The position numbers were made by a program, and so were the translations under genes. Source: Flaccisagitta enflata (taxonomy: Eukaryota > Chaetognatha > Sagittoidea > Aphragmophora). From it: DNA of 64,000 bases. The DNA is taken from the NCBI GenBank assembly GCA_965153355.1, contig OZ231126.1:25792001-25856000 (forward strand), in the 5' to 3' direction. Below are positions 25,250 through 37,888 of this stretch, piece after piece. Each line of letters starts with the position of its first letter. Within the stretch, counting starts at the first letter, position 1. Under the pieces are notes generated by a model. That model was not told the DNA's origin, searched no databases, and saw nothing but the letters and a program-made list of their open reading frames with translations.

Positions 25250-25465
25250 ACAATGCCTGCCGCCCTACTTGTGCACTCAGCCTGCCGCCCTGCACGCGCC
25301 CTTGGCCTGCCATCTTGCTCACAAACTATTCCTGCCGCCCCTTTGCACACTGAGCCTGCCGCCCTGCTTTCGCCCTCAGCCTGCCACCCCACTCTTGCCC
25401 TTAGCCTGCCACCTTGCTCACGAACTCTGCCTGTCGCCCCTTTGCACGCTCAGCCTGCCGCGCAA
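25250..25465. repeat. ~24-bp C-rich minisatellite
   Basis: Eight or nine units around CAGCCTGCCGCCCTGC occur in tandem with CTTGC/TTTGC variation. Frames through it code Ala/Pro/Cys/Leu-rich runs. It lacks any domain and I do not call it coding. Confidence 0.75.
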
Positions 25466-26085
25466 GGTTTAAAATTCTGGATTTTTTTCCTGAGATTAGA
25501 TTTAAATTGGAGAAAAGACCCGTCTGCGGGTTTGAAGGCTTTCAGGAAGGCGTCCTTTGCTCCCTCAAGGATTTGTCATTGCGCGAGTGCTGCTGTTGTC
25601 GCGGTAGACGCTGCGTCTACAGCAGTTGATGCTGTTGCTGCTGATGCGGCTGTCGTCGTTGTCGTCTTGGGGAAACAGTGAGAAGGAAAGGGAGGCGCGA
25701 GAGGTGACGCGAGAGCGACAAGGACTTTTTTGAATAGGTCAAACTCGAGGTCGCTGAATCAAGAAAGAGAAGAAGGAGAGAGAGAAAGAAGATGGAGAAA
25801 AGAAACACTTCGAGATTTTAGGGGAGTGACGGAGGGGGGGGGGAGTAGAAGAGAAAGGATGAAAAAAAGAGATATCTAGATTCTCTAGACTAGAGAGCAG
25901 TAGAAATAGACAAAGAGAAACTAATAAACAGAGGGTCAGATAGATAGACAGCAGATAGACCTACAAATGGTTGAATAGAATGAAAGGCAGACTTACTAGC
26001 AGACCAACGGATTGACAGAGAGACAAGAATAGACCGAATGTTCGATAAAATAAGTGAACTACAGAATGACGGAATTCCGCTTATA
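25466..26085. other. no recognised gene; 17-bp palindrome
   Basis: The palindrome GTAGACGCTGCGTCTAC lies at 25604-25620. Downstream is purine-rich and imperfect AGA-rich sequence. Confidence 0.45.
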
Positions 26086-26782
26086 CAGTATGTTTTTTTT
26101 CGTTTGTAATATTCTATGACGACGTAACTTTTAAAGTAGTTGAGATAATTGATTTCCTTAAAAAGTTCCTGAGAGGTATAGTAGATGCATTTTATGTTAT
26201 TCAACATATCTGGAACAAGATGTCATCATATCCAAATCATTTCTTTTTTTTGCAAAAACTTGTCAAATGGACTGTTTACCTTTATATCACTCTCATTTTG
26301 AAACGGTTTGAGCTACTGACACCAGATTGGTCAGTTGAAAGGCTCATGTGATGTTTTTGATTGCGTGAACAATGAATCAACTCTTGATCAAAATTTTGAT
26401 TGAGTAACAAATTTTCTTAACGCTTAATGTGGCTTACTATTGAAAAAAAAGATTTTCCTTATTGTATTTCTTAAAACTACTGTTAATTAGCTTTAATTTG
26501 AGACCAATCTGGGATCTGTAGCTGAATTCATCCAGAAATAAGAGCAACTCAAACAAAAATCTTCAGCCAAAAACCTAAAATAATGACATTTTTTTCCTGT
26601 TTTTGATTAATTCTTCTGCTTGTGTCCAGAGGTTCAGATTTTTGGAAAAAAGTCCTGGGAGTTAAACACATCATAAAATGCATCTACCATACCTTTTAGG
26701 AACTTTTTACGGAAATCAATTATCTCAACTACTTTAAGAGCAATGTCGTCATAGAATATTACAAACAAAAAAAAACATACTG
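26086..26782. mobile_element. TA-flanked element with ~113-bp inverted repeats
   Basis: The ends begin CAGTATGTTTTTTTT and remain similar for ~113 bp (GTAGTTGAGATAATTGATTT in both arms). TA lies at 26084-26085 and 26783-26784. The interior carries the shared module twice, direct near 26300 and inverted near 26500. No transposase is present. Confidence 0.88.
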
Positions 26783-26820
26783 TAATTGATGCAAATTCAT
26801 AGTCCCTTCAACTTGTTGCT

Positions 26821-27298
26821 TTTTGGGCAGCGGCCCCGAAAGGGGTCGATGACCTATGCTTTCACACATATGGGGAATTTTCTCCTCCTACTTCTACTTC
26901 TCCTTCTTCTTCTTCCCCCCCCCCCCCTCAAATCCCAGTCTCGATGCCCAAATTCCAGTCTCGAGGCCCAAATCCAAGTCTTGAGGCCAAAATCCTAGCC
27001 TTGAGGCTAAAATCCTATCCTAGGGGCTAAAATCCTAGCCTGGAGGCCCAGATCCTAGCCTTGAGACCCGAATCTCAGCCTTGAGGTCCAAATCCCAGCC
27101 AAAAGGCCCTATCCCAGGAGGGGGAGGAGGAGGAGGAGGAGGAGGAGGAGGAGGAGGAGAAAATTCCTCAAATGTGTGAAAGCATAGGTCATCGACGCCT
27201 TCGGGGCCGCTGCCCTGCTCCCCCCTCAAGTTCAAGCACAGCCTACTCAGGCAGGGCACGGGCACCACTGACCATCTGACGCTTTTGCGACTATTATT
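26821..27298 (-). mobile_element. family F copy 6
   Basis: Arms carry CGGCCCCGAAAGGGGTCGAT and ACCTATGCTTTCACA. The interior is CTT/GGA trinucleotide tracts (26881-26930, 27118-27159) and ~20-bp units like CCCAAATCCAAGTCTCGAGG. The tail has a GCCCTGC..GCAGGGC stem and ends GCTTTTGCGACTATT. Same subfamily as F5. Confidence 0.75.
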
Positions 27299-27449
27299 TC
27301 CTGTACTGGCCACAACAGAATTCCTCATATGACTGATGAGATTTTTAAGTCGCTTGAAATCCATTAGCTATAGAGCGAGAATAAACTGTATTTTCATGAG
27401 TTTTTAAGAAAAACTTCATATTGAACGCCAGGTAGGGTACGGTACGGTA

Positions 27450-27486
27450 GAGACAGAAAGACAGAAAGACAGACAGACAGACAGTC

Positions 27487-27517
<31 letters not shown>

Positions 27518-27518
27518 A

Positions 27519-27546
<28 letters not shown>
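27450..27546. repeat. (GACA)n array
   Basis: Tetranucleotide array with a few GAAA variants. Confidence 0.95.
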
Positions 27547-27549
<3 letters not shown>

Positions 27550-28188
27550 GTAACAAGTAGATAGAAGCCAACCTATCTACCAAGAGGAGCGACTCATAGA
27601 AACCGGTTGGAAAATTCGCTTACGGAGGAAAAGGCGGGAAAGATTGGAATTGATTCTCAAAACATCGCAAAAATTGGAGGAATGGCTTGAAATAAAGTTA
27701 TTGAGAAAAAGAAAAGAAACGTGACAACTAACTGTTGTATCTTGCCAATCTAATCTGATTTGCCGCTAAGACTTTGGGTTGTTATAGTTCATGCGAGAGA
27801 AAAAAAACATTTGTTTCTGGATATTCTGAATGATATATACTGTTCTCTGAAGATCTCTTTCCCAAAATGATTTTTAAATGGTCCATCATAACCAGTGACA
27901 ATAAGCATACGCAGCGACAATAAGCGACAGTAAGCATATGCAGTTAACTCCCGTGATAACGGATCCCAAAGGTTCGATGTATTTCATCATACTTGTCAAT
28001 AAGAAAATTTTGAATATTCCGCACATGACTAGTTGAACGATGAGAATGATGACAGCAATACCGAGAAGGATGCCGATAGGGATGAGCAGGGTCACAATCA
28101 TTCGATCAGGCGATTTCGTGATTACATCCGCTTCACTCACTGTATTTGTCGTTGTCGTTGGATTAAAATGCGCCTGTATCTCCGTTAT

Positions 28189-28440
28189 TTCATCGTTGGA
28201 AGATAAAGCGACCAAGGCCAATGAAGCTGTTGAAAAACACCTCTCTTCCTCCGATGTTAATGCCTCCTTGGTAGGTAATGATTCGATGTTCATCTTCTTT
28301 GTGACAGTTTTCATTTGCTCGTCGGACGATGATGCGGCCATGACCAAAGAAGTTGTTGAAAAACCTCTTTTTTCTTCCGTTGTTGATGCCTCCGTGGGAA
28401 TGGACGTTTCGGTAATGGCCTTTTTTGTTTCGGTTATCAT
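28189..28440 (-). repeat. two 42-residue repeats in the Ser/Thr-rich stalk
   Basis: In the 227-codon frame, residues 44-85 and 86-127 are imperfect tandem copies. Both share a TE..TK.. start, P T-E/K-EA, EE-K/E-R-G/C-FST-T/A-SL and a final SS-S/N-DE. The reading frame is kept across both, which supports this frame having been translated. Confidence 0.65.
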
Positions 28441-28714
28441 TTCGTCGATAGTAGTTGTTGATGGTGACTCCGATGTCGCGTCGTTGCAATGGACGTGTTT
28501 TCGAGGGTAGAGGACACTTTGATTGTTGATTGTTTTGACATTGAAAAAATGCCAAGAAAACTTCTGCAACCAGGCCGATTATCGACGCATGAATAGGAAA
28601 CTAAAGACCCCATATCGCACATTATGTTCCATACATCTTGTGTCGCAATTGGAGGATTTTTCATTTCGACCCAATCGTTTTGAGTCGCCCATTTGATTTC
28701 GTATTTAAATGGAG

Positions 28715-28750
28715 CTCTCAACTAGATACTAGCTCTCAACTGGATACTAG
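28715..28750 (-). repeat. 18-bp tandem duplication inserted in Ig domain 2
   Basis: Two 18-bp copies (CTCTCAACT(A/G)GATACTAG on plus) sit between GGAG and CTCC. Being 36 bp they keep frame. In the copy nearer the 3' end of the gene, CAG has become TAG, giving the only in-frame stop of the Ig region. Without them the domain reads through with a 16-residue Cys-to-Trp spacing. Confidence 0.8.
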
Positions 28751-30756
28751 CTCCATACTTAACATCAACGCGACACTTGAACTTTATTGGTTGACCTTCA
28801 ACGGCTTTTTCAAGTACTATTTCTAGTGATTTGTTTTCCACGACCTGAATCTCCCGACTCCAGAGTTGATGAAGATCTTGATGCACATGACGCTTTCTTT
28901 TTTTTTTTGCATTGTGGAGCTGACCAACAGGTGACTCGGCGGGTAAAGACTCGGCGGGGACAACGGCGATTTGGGCCGGGGTCAACAACGATCCATTTCC
29001 GCAGTGATAGCTACCACCACCCTCCTCTTGCGTGGCTTGGATGACAAACTTGACGTAGGACATATTAATCGACGACTCGATCTCTCTCTTCAAGGGAGCT
29101 TCAAATGGGATAATAAAGGAATGGTCGATCAATTCGATTTCGAGGACGCGAGAAAGCAGCCAAACGAAGTTTTCTTTCTGGGACAATTCATTGTCGCATT
29201 TCCACAGCGGTTGAATCTTTCGTTCGAAGAAGGCAAACCATTTTTCAGCGTGTTGTCGATATCTGGAATGTAGATGTGTGTCTGAGTTCCCTTTTCCGGC
29301 GCATTTGCGTGGGATTTGAACCATTGTCCGGGGAAATAACAATAGTCCCGACTATCATGCTCATTTTTGCCATCGGGTTTGAACTTTGAAGTGTTTTTGA
29401 TAGTTGCTTTCGATAATATAATGTGATTTTTTTTGTTTTGTATTTTCAATTTAAAAAGGTTGAGAGTTGAGACAAATTAGTGATTTTTTTGTCGTAAAGC
29501 ACCTTTGCTTAACAGGGTGTCCAAAAAATTTGGCAAAAAAGTAATTGCAAATACGCCATACTTCTAGGCGACAAAGTAAGCTGAAATTTGGTATGTAACA
29601 CATGTGCAAAAATTAGGCGGAAAATGTAAAGATGTAGTTTCCATAGTAAAAATAGCTCCAGTAACATGAAATTTGGACTGAAGATAGCTATTTGGTGGTA
29701 TTTTTGGGTAGTAAGAAAATTTGATTTCAATTCGATTCATATAATGCCTATTTCAACCCTTATGTCATAATTGCGATGTCAAAATGTTGCCGATTTTCCC
29801 CATGTTTATGCTTCCAAAAGTTGCTCGTCATTAGAAGGCATTTATAGCACCCTGCGAGGAAAAAGAATAGCAAATTTGTCAGATATTTGTAGGGTAGAGT
29901 ATCAAAAAGTAAACTGACTCTGGAAGTGCGCAGTTTTTGCCCCATAGGATGGTCAATCCTGAACTACATGCATTTGAATAAAATCAAGAAAAGATTCATT
30001 TCTGTAATTGTTGCCCTTGAGGATTTACTGGCAAATCATGATAAAACAAGGTCTGCAGGACATTAAAGCCGTGCCCAATATTCCAAATTCATGAAATAAG
30101 GCACATTAGTTCATTTTGGGATTTTTATGGGTTTTGACAGCAGTTATTACACTTAATCTGTACTCAAACAATCCTTTTCCGCCTAATTTTTGCACATGTG
30201 TTATTCTCCCAATTAGTATTATTTGATGTTAGAATATGCAGCTCTTTGTATGGGTTCCCCTGGTTTGAAAGTAAAGGAATTATGTCTAGGAGAAACATTC
30301 TAGTTTGTGGGATTTTCATCAGGAAAACATTGCATAGGATAGCAAGATTTTAACTATCTTTTACATCAAATTTGGTACCCAAATTTGGTCAATGAATAGG
30401 TGGGTGTATATCATGGAAGCAGGAAAGTTAATCTTAAGTACTCAACATTGGCTCAAGACATTGAAGAAAATCCACTAGAATAATTCAAAATCAACCATCA
30501 ATTTTCGTTTGTTGATAAAAACTAATTTTTTTTTTTGACCACTTGAGATGAACCTTTTCTTCCTTGTACTGATATCTATTTTGGATTTTAGCTGCTTATC
30601 GGATAATAAGTATTCACAACTAACAAACCTTTAAGGCTATCATTGCTTCAAAATGAAAATACCCTGTAATTTTTTTTCCTTTTATAGAATGTCAAATACT
30701 AGTGTAAGAAACCTCTTTGAAAAATTTCAGAAAATTGAAAAAACCCAAACATAGGC

Positions 30757-31045
30757 AATTTTTCAGACACTCGCTAGCCTGACTGGGGCAACGGAGGAAG
30801 CTGAAATTTTTACTGAAGATAGACAAGACATGTGGCCAGGGTAGACCTGTAAAAAAAATTCAAATTTTATTATTTTACATACAATAAATCCAAGAAGAAA
30901 TCTGTAAAATGTATTTATATAGAGGGTAGTAGCTTTTTTGGGTATTTGTTCCAGGTCTACCCTGGCCACATGTCTTCTCTATCTTCAGTAAAAATTTCAG
31001 CTTCCTACATTGCCCCAGTCAGGCTAGCGAACGTCTAGAAAATTA
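30757..31045. repeat. foldback with ~85-bp arms
   Basis: Arms with GCTAGCCTGACTGGGGCAA and GACATGTGGCCAGGGTAGAC are inverted and ~93% identical by eye. They flank a ~110-bp AT-rich loop. This is probably a miniature inverted-repeat element. Confidence 0.85.
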
Positions 31046-32073
31046 CCATCATTTTATCATTCATTAAAGAGAAAATTAAAAGAATATACACGGTAAAGAT
31101 ACAATTCATGAACGATTTTTTTCATCAACTCTTTTTAGCCTCCCCAACTATCAGTTTTAAATCACAGATTCATGGAAGCAGTCAGCGTCTGTGGCTAGTG
31201 AGTGGATCGTCTGACATGAGTACTGAGATAATGCGCAAGGTGAGAATAGAAATCAAGCTCTTGAAACATTGACATAGGAAGAAGAATTTGTGATTAAGGA
31301 ATGACAGACGGCCCCCTTTAATCTGTTGTTCATATCATGCACTGATACATTAAAAATTTTCATTTTTTCCCCTTCACTTAACCAAAGCATTCTTGATTTT
31401 GTTTTTGCTTTGTAATTCGGGTCAGGATTGTGCTATACAGTTGAAAATTGAAAGAGAGACCCTCAGTACGCACATTAGTCCAATCATCATGAAAACAGAT
31501 TTTTAATTTGTCGCCTATCTTGAGGAAATGTAAGCCTTAAGGGCTTCCAGTTGTCTCACGTGAAAAAAATCAATAATTAGGTTCATGGTGATTAATGACA
31601 TGTACAGTCCACACATTTTTAGGGACTCAAGTCTGTTTGATCGACTCACTATTGATATAGCATGACATAATAGAGACTGCTATAGAATTACAGTACACTA
31701 GGAAGCAAGCAGCACTGAAATTCAAAGTTGTGTGTTTTCCTAGCAACGAGTTACCAAGATACTGGCCTGAAACAACAAGTTTCAAAGGCCGAATCAATTA
31801 AAATGCATGTTACCCAACTCAAATCAGTACAAATCAATCTGGGGTAGTGAAAATTAGCGGTACATTTTTTTACATGTTCCTGACCTCAAGAAGGCATGAA
31901 ATTTTATATGTGATATCGGACAGAGGTGGTGAAGGGCCACCCGATTTGATTTATGAGAATTGCCCATTCCTTGATACCTTCACATTAGAATCGATTTGAT
32001 TTGCCTACTCAAAATGGCTTCCAGTGAACATTTGAAATCGCACAGTCGTTTGTACGCATCTTCTAAACACATA

Positions 32074-33176
32074 CCGTATTTCCTCTAATTAGCGCCCCTC
32101 CTCTAATTAGCGCCCCCCCTCTTTTGAGAAAATGATTTTTTTCAAATTTGCTTCTTGGTTATTCTTCGTTTCGTAAAAGTCAGGTTTTTGTTGATTTTTT
32201 TACCTTTTTGCTTGTTTTTCTTATTGTATTTGTAAATCTCTCAGTTGAAGGCACATTCTACCTTTTTTTTGGGCAGCGGCCCCGAAGGGGACGAAGTCCT
32301 GTAGAACACAGGGGGAATCTGTCCGTCCGTACGTCCGTCCGTACGTCCCCCCCCACCCCACCCTCAGGGCTTCGTCTCCTTTGGGGCCCAAATCCAAGCA
32401 AAATGGCCCAAATCCTGCCAAAATGGGCCAAATCCAGGCAAAAATGGCCCAAGACCAGGTAAAATGGACCAAATCTGGCTAGGAAACCTGAATTCTGGCC
32501 TAAGTTCTATCATCTTGGCCCCTTAAACTTAGATTCTGGCTCCCAAAACCCACATCCAAGCCTTAGAGACCCAGATTCTGACCTTCAAGACCTAGGCTCT
32601 GGCCTCAAAGACCTAAATCTAAGCCTCAGAGGCCAAATTGATTTAAATCCTGGCCTCAGAGACTGAAATCCTTGCCTCTGAGACCAAGAAATTGGTCTCT
32701 GAGACCCAGATTCTGGCCATAAAGACCCAGATCCTGGCCTGCTCCTCTCTCAACTTAACCTACAAACTATACAATAAGGGCAAGGGGACCATTGTCCATA
32801 TACTGCCTTTTGTCATTTCTCCGTGGTATTCAATGAAAATTTGAATAACAGGGCTTCCTGGACAGAAGGAAGGCAGACAACAGGACGGACGGACGGATGG
32901 ACGGACAGATTCCCCCTGTGTTCTACAGGACTTCGTCCCCTTCGGGGCCGCTGCCCTGCTCCCTCTCAACCTTAATCACTTTCTACTCAAGCAGGGCACG
33001 GGTACCGCTGACCACTTACTGCCTTTGGGCTGCTATTTACCCAATATACACTGGGTTTTTTTTGATATTTTGTTCTTTTCTAGACACTTCAGAGGGGGCG
33101 CTATTTAGAGGGCAGAAAAAGCTATGTCATTTTTCAATTTTGTAAGCGCCCCGGGCGCTAATTAGAGGAAACACGG
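32074..33176. mobile_element. TA-flanked element, split by family F copy 3
   Basis: The ends are CCGT(A/G)TTTCCTCTAATTAG followed by CGCCC. GCGCCCC phrases repeat just inside each end. TA lies at 32072-32073 and 33177-33178. Without the F insertion (32263-33038) it is ~327 bp. Confidence 0.8.
32263..33038 (-). mobile_element. family F copy 3
   Basis: Very similar to F1 along its whole length. It has the same arms (GCGGCCCCGAAGGGGACGAA), the same CCAAATCCAAGCAAAATGGC and ~20-bp units, and the same tail ending CTTTGGGCTGCTATT. A T-run lies at the left end. It sits inside the 32074 element. Confidence 0.8.
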
Positions 33177-33417
33177 TAACTCTAATTCGTTCAGATTTTT
33201 AAAGTCCAGAGTCGTCAGAATATGTACCAATCTGAGGACATGATTTTGCCTATTTGGTCTATGTTGTGAATGGGCGTTGGAGGCTGCTGGCAGTGTCAGT
33301 TACTCGATTTTTGGTGCTCATTGGATATCGTTAGCACCTCCCAGGCCAAATAAAGCTGTCTCAGTAAGTTCAGATTGGTCATCGCTAGTCCCTTAAGTTT
33401 GACCATTATTTTAATGA

Positions 33418-33606
33418 ACAAGGCCGGATACACGGCTACCCCAGTCGCGTGCGGGTGGGCAGGGGCCATACTTGAAGTCACTTCATCATTTGGGCAGGAG
33501 CAGTGAGGCCAAAGAAAGCAAAAACCCAAAAAAAGTAAAGTGTGACGGACGGACGGACCGACCGACAAAGCGGGGTGTAGAGTCGCGTAGCACGTGACTA
33601 AAAAGA
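33418..33606 (+). mobile_element. family G copy 4
   Basis: A full-length-looking copy. It has AACAAGGCCGGATACACGGC, AGTCGCGTGCGGGTGGGCAG, the GGGCAGGAGCAGTGAGG block and a GTGACGGACGG tract. It ends in AGTCGCGTAGCACGTGACT followed by AAAAA. Confidence 0.75.
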
Positions 33607-34013
33607 TGAGTTTAAAATAGTTTTTGAATATCCTTTTTGAAATTTTGCCAAATTCAATGCACACCCTGTTAAATCAGCGATAACTGAGTAGTCATGAGTA
33701 AAATTAAGTAATCCAACATTTGATCGTCGTCAATCCTGATACAGCAAATCTATTTACCCCCCCCCCCCCCCACGGTTTCGTAGATTTATATCTTATATTC
33801 GTATTTAAGTTTTCATTTGCAAAAAAGTAGGTATTTCCACTCTCCCCCCTCGCACTCTCGCACTCTCACACTTTTAATGACACATACCTCTGAAGAATAG
33901 GTTAGCATCAGAAGCTCTTGGTTTATCACTCCATTGATCTATTGGTTCATCGGTCTGTCACTATTTCTCGTCCGTGGTGTAATCCCGCTCCGGTTGGTCA
34001 CAAGTACCGATTA

Positions 34014-34389
34014 CAGTATGTTGGGAGCAATGAGCCCCTTAGAAAGAGGGTCGTTTCGATAGTTTAGTTTGAACTTTTGTTGGTTTTTTTTCTGAAAGCT
34101 GATGGGCCAGAGCTTTAAATGAATAAAGTTACCTCTCGCTGTAACTGACCAATAAAAATACCATCTCACTGGATTTAGATCTGTGACTCTGAAGAGATAA
34201 GAATTCACTATACCACTCTACCAACATCACTCTCGCGCCATTTTCAATCAACAGAGGCGATTTGTCAGTTTTGGTTTGAATCTCTTGTGGAATTTATATT
34301 TAGAGAAACCAAATAGAGAGGTTCTTGATTCAAATAATGACACTGAAGAAAGCTCTCTTTGTACCGCTCTTATTGCTCCCAGCGTACTG
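34014..34389. mobile_element. TA-flanked element, 376 bp, with tRNA-like core
   Basis: The ends are CAGTA(T/C)G(T/C)TGGGAGCAAT. TA lies at 34012-34013 and 34390-34391. The interior holds a tRNA-like sequence on the minus strand. No coding capacity is seen. Confidence 0.82.
34168..34228 (-). other. tRNA-like sequence inside the 34014 element
   Basis: On minus, TGGTAGAGTGG fits the A-box consensus. 31 nt later, GATCTAAATCC is a weak B box. CTCTTCAGA between them resembles a Glu-type anticodon loop. Degenerate; probably a tRNA-derived remnant. Confidence 0.3.
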
Positions 34390-34789
34390 TACATTAAGTC
34401 ATCGCCATGGTAGATATTACAGATAAAACGGACATGCAACTTTGATACATACGATCTTCCAATCTATATCTTAGATAATACTGGCGCTTCGTATCGCTAA
34501 ATTGTGCAGAGGAGTTTGATGAGAAAGGCAATTTTCCAAGCAAATCTGTAAGTCAACAGAGAATTTGAATTTGAATTTGACAACAGTCAACAGAAAGAAT
34601 AACGAATATCAAAAGACGGTTTCAGTCATTGACATGGAAAAAACCTTCCGAGTTTTGACAATTGTCAAAACTGGTTTTGTTCATGAACGTCTTAACGAGT
34701 CTTACTTTTTCCTCTTACTGGTTGTTTCCAATCTAGAATTTAAAAAAAATAAAGAATGCAGTTAGAGGAGTTATTATATTAAACTTGTT

Positions 34790-36235
<1,446 letters not shown>

Positions 36236-36240
36236 CGCAG

Positions 36241-36316
36241 AAAGGTCAAACGATCTCAAGGTCACCCGGGCAAACCGCGGGTCACGTGACCAAAAGCCTC
36301 CAAAGGTCAAAGGTCA
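36241..36316. promoter_or_regulatory. cluster of nuclear-receptor-like half sites and an E-box palindrome
   Basis: AAAGGTCA (36241-36248), TCAAGGTCA (36256-36264, an extended half site of SF-1/ERR type), the palindrome GGTCACGTGACC (36280-36291, containing CACGTG), and a direct repeat AGGTCAAAGGTCA (36304-36316, one-base spacing) lie within 76 bp. A GA array follows. Motif identity is seen; enhancer function is inferred. Confidence 0.35.
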
Positions 36317-36353
36317 CATGATCAACTTCGCGCCACACCTCGACTGACGTCCG

Positions 36354-36357
<4 letters not shown>

Positions 36358-36444
<87 letters not shown>
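36358..36444. repeat. (GA)n array
   Basis: Perfect GA array of ~86 bp. Confidence 0.97.
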
Positions 36445-36448
<4 letters not shown>

Positions 36449-37888
36449 TAGGCGAATCGACCACGCTGCAGAGGTGAAAATTCTTCCCAACAGCGAACTA
36501 AATGACTGCAACGTCGCCCTCAACAACGGAATTCGTTGAATCTTCTCATGTAACAGATGGAAAAGCACGAGGCAACTCCGTCAATAACTATCATTTCCGA
36601 GTATAACGGAAATTTTTCACTCACGTATCAGAAAATTTCTTGCTAAATGTTTAAATGGCGAGATTCAAAATGACATTGTGCATCGCCCTGCAATTTATAC
36701 CAAGGTGGAAAATGTTGGAGAATGAAACGCTAGCCTTTAGTCTTAGTTAGATTTTGCTATGTTGTGCCTGTGGTTTGCTACTGTCATTTCTTTGACGAAT
36801 AAAATATCATTCATGTATAAAGTTTATCTCCATGCATGAAGACATGTAGCGATTACACAGGAAAGAAACAATAGGAAGCAGGTTTGTACAAAATAGGTGA
36901 AGATGATTTACAAAACAAATTCAGTTTTGTCATGAGATGAGGTGAATTGTTTGTATTGGATACCCTGCTCTTTACACTCCTCTTTTTTATACATTCCGTC
37001 CACAAACCTCTTTTCCAAGTAAATGGCTAAGCCTAATATCTATTCGCTAGCCTTGAGTCCCTCATGTTCAAACCCCTACCTTGAGGCTGAAATCCTAACC
37101 GGAGGATTCTTATCAGACTCAAAATTTCAGGAGGACCAGCACGTCATTCAAACTGCAATACAACAATTCAGACCATATTCATATCTCATTTTTTAACGAA
37201 TACCTCTCTTGAAGTAAAATAAAGATTTGCGTCATCAACTCATAGGACACAAAACTTGCGGGGCCGATAACATTCAGCATCATTACAAAAAGTTTCATGA
37301 TCGTCTTCCATATCATCACAAAACGATTGTTTCATTCATCACTCGTGATTGTAATTTACCAGTTCTAGAGTAGAACGTCTCTTTTTTTTTCTGTCTTTTC
37401 TTTTACACATTTTTTCCCCTTTCTAATTTTCTCTCATGTATGTTGACGTACGCTACTGTCACTTTCATGTTGACGAATATGAAATAATCGCAACAATGCC
37501 TTTTAAAGGATTACTCGCTAGAAATATGGTTAAAACAATGCAATGGTTTACTGAATGAAACTGATGGTGAAATTATAATACGCTTGGGTGATCACATAGG
37601 CTATGTGACATAGCAAAAGTTGGGAGTATCCCCTCCCTCTATTTAGGTAATGTGGAGGATAAAAAATCATAAAGATGACCATTTTCCTTTTTTCAAAATT
37701 CTTTCACCTTTTTTTTTTCTTTCATCTTCCATGTTTGTTTTGGCCTTAAAGTTCCCACAGATTTCCCAGAATTCATCAAAATTCTGCGTAGTTTTATTAT
37801 GAAAAGAATAATTATTTGTAAAAATAAACTAAAATATCAGAACATAAGCTATGAAACAGCTGATGAAAAGGCAGAATTACAATTTTAC
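36445..37888. other. no recognised gene
   Basis: Unique AT-rich DNA. I see only short palindromes such as CACATAGGCTATGTG near 37595. Confidence 0.4.

Larger units (their letters stand above)
27886..29342 (-). pseudogene. Ig-domain membrane protein gene, frame-disrupted
   Basis: Read on the minus strand, a 206-codon frame continues after one TAG (28722-28724) for 94 more codons. A 227-codon frame, shifted relative to it, then runs to 27886. The first frame shows two Ig-like domains. Domain 1 has Cys49, Trp61 and GGGSYHC (Cys114). Domain 2 has EGQPIKFKC (Cys190), EIKW after the stop, and GSLVSYSCVDNRPG. These are the B-strand Cys, C-strand Trp and F-strand Tyr-x-Cys of the Ig fold. The 227-codon frame has a Ser/Thr-rich stalk (about residues 30-155) and two hydrophobic helices (about 157-182 and 205-222). 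The role would be a cell-surface receptor or adhesion protein (inference). The upstream end is unclear: no ATG or signal peptide is recognised, so an upstream exon may be missing. The shift near 28450-28560 may be an indel or an unseen intron. Confidence 0.5.
29512..33669. mobile_element. large composite TA/TTAA-flanked element
   Basis: The left end (ACAGGGTGTCCA..AATTTGGCAAAA) and right end (inverted ACAGGGTGTGCA..AATTTGGCAAAA) match at ~22 of 27 positions. Both are bordered by TTAA, so the target is TA or TTAA. The 4.2 kb between includes a foldback (30757), a TA element (32074) holding family F copy 3, and family G copy 4. No transposase is visible. The pairing of these two ends across 4 kb is inferred. 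Confidence 0.5.

Noticed and set aside
25218-25681. Ala/Pro/Cys/Leu-rich frames on both strands
   Set aside because: They follow the 24-bp minisatellite and are open in more than one frame. No domain follows.
27325-27360. CTGATGAG followed by GAAA, resembling a hammerhead ribozyme core
   Set aside because: No complementary stem II between the two conserved parts and no flanking stems. Chance match.
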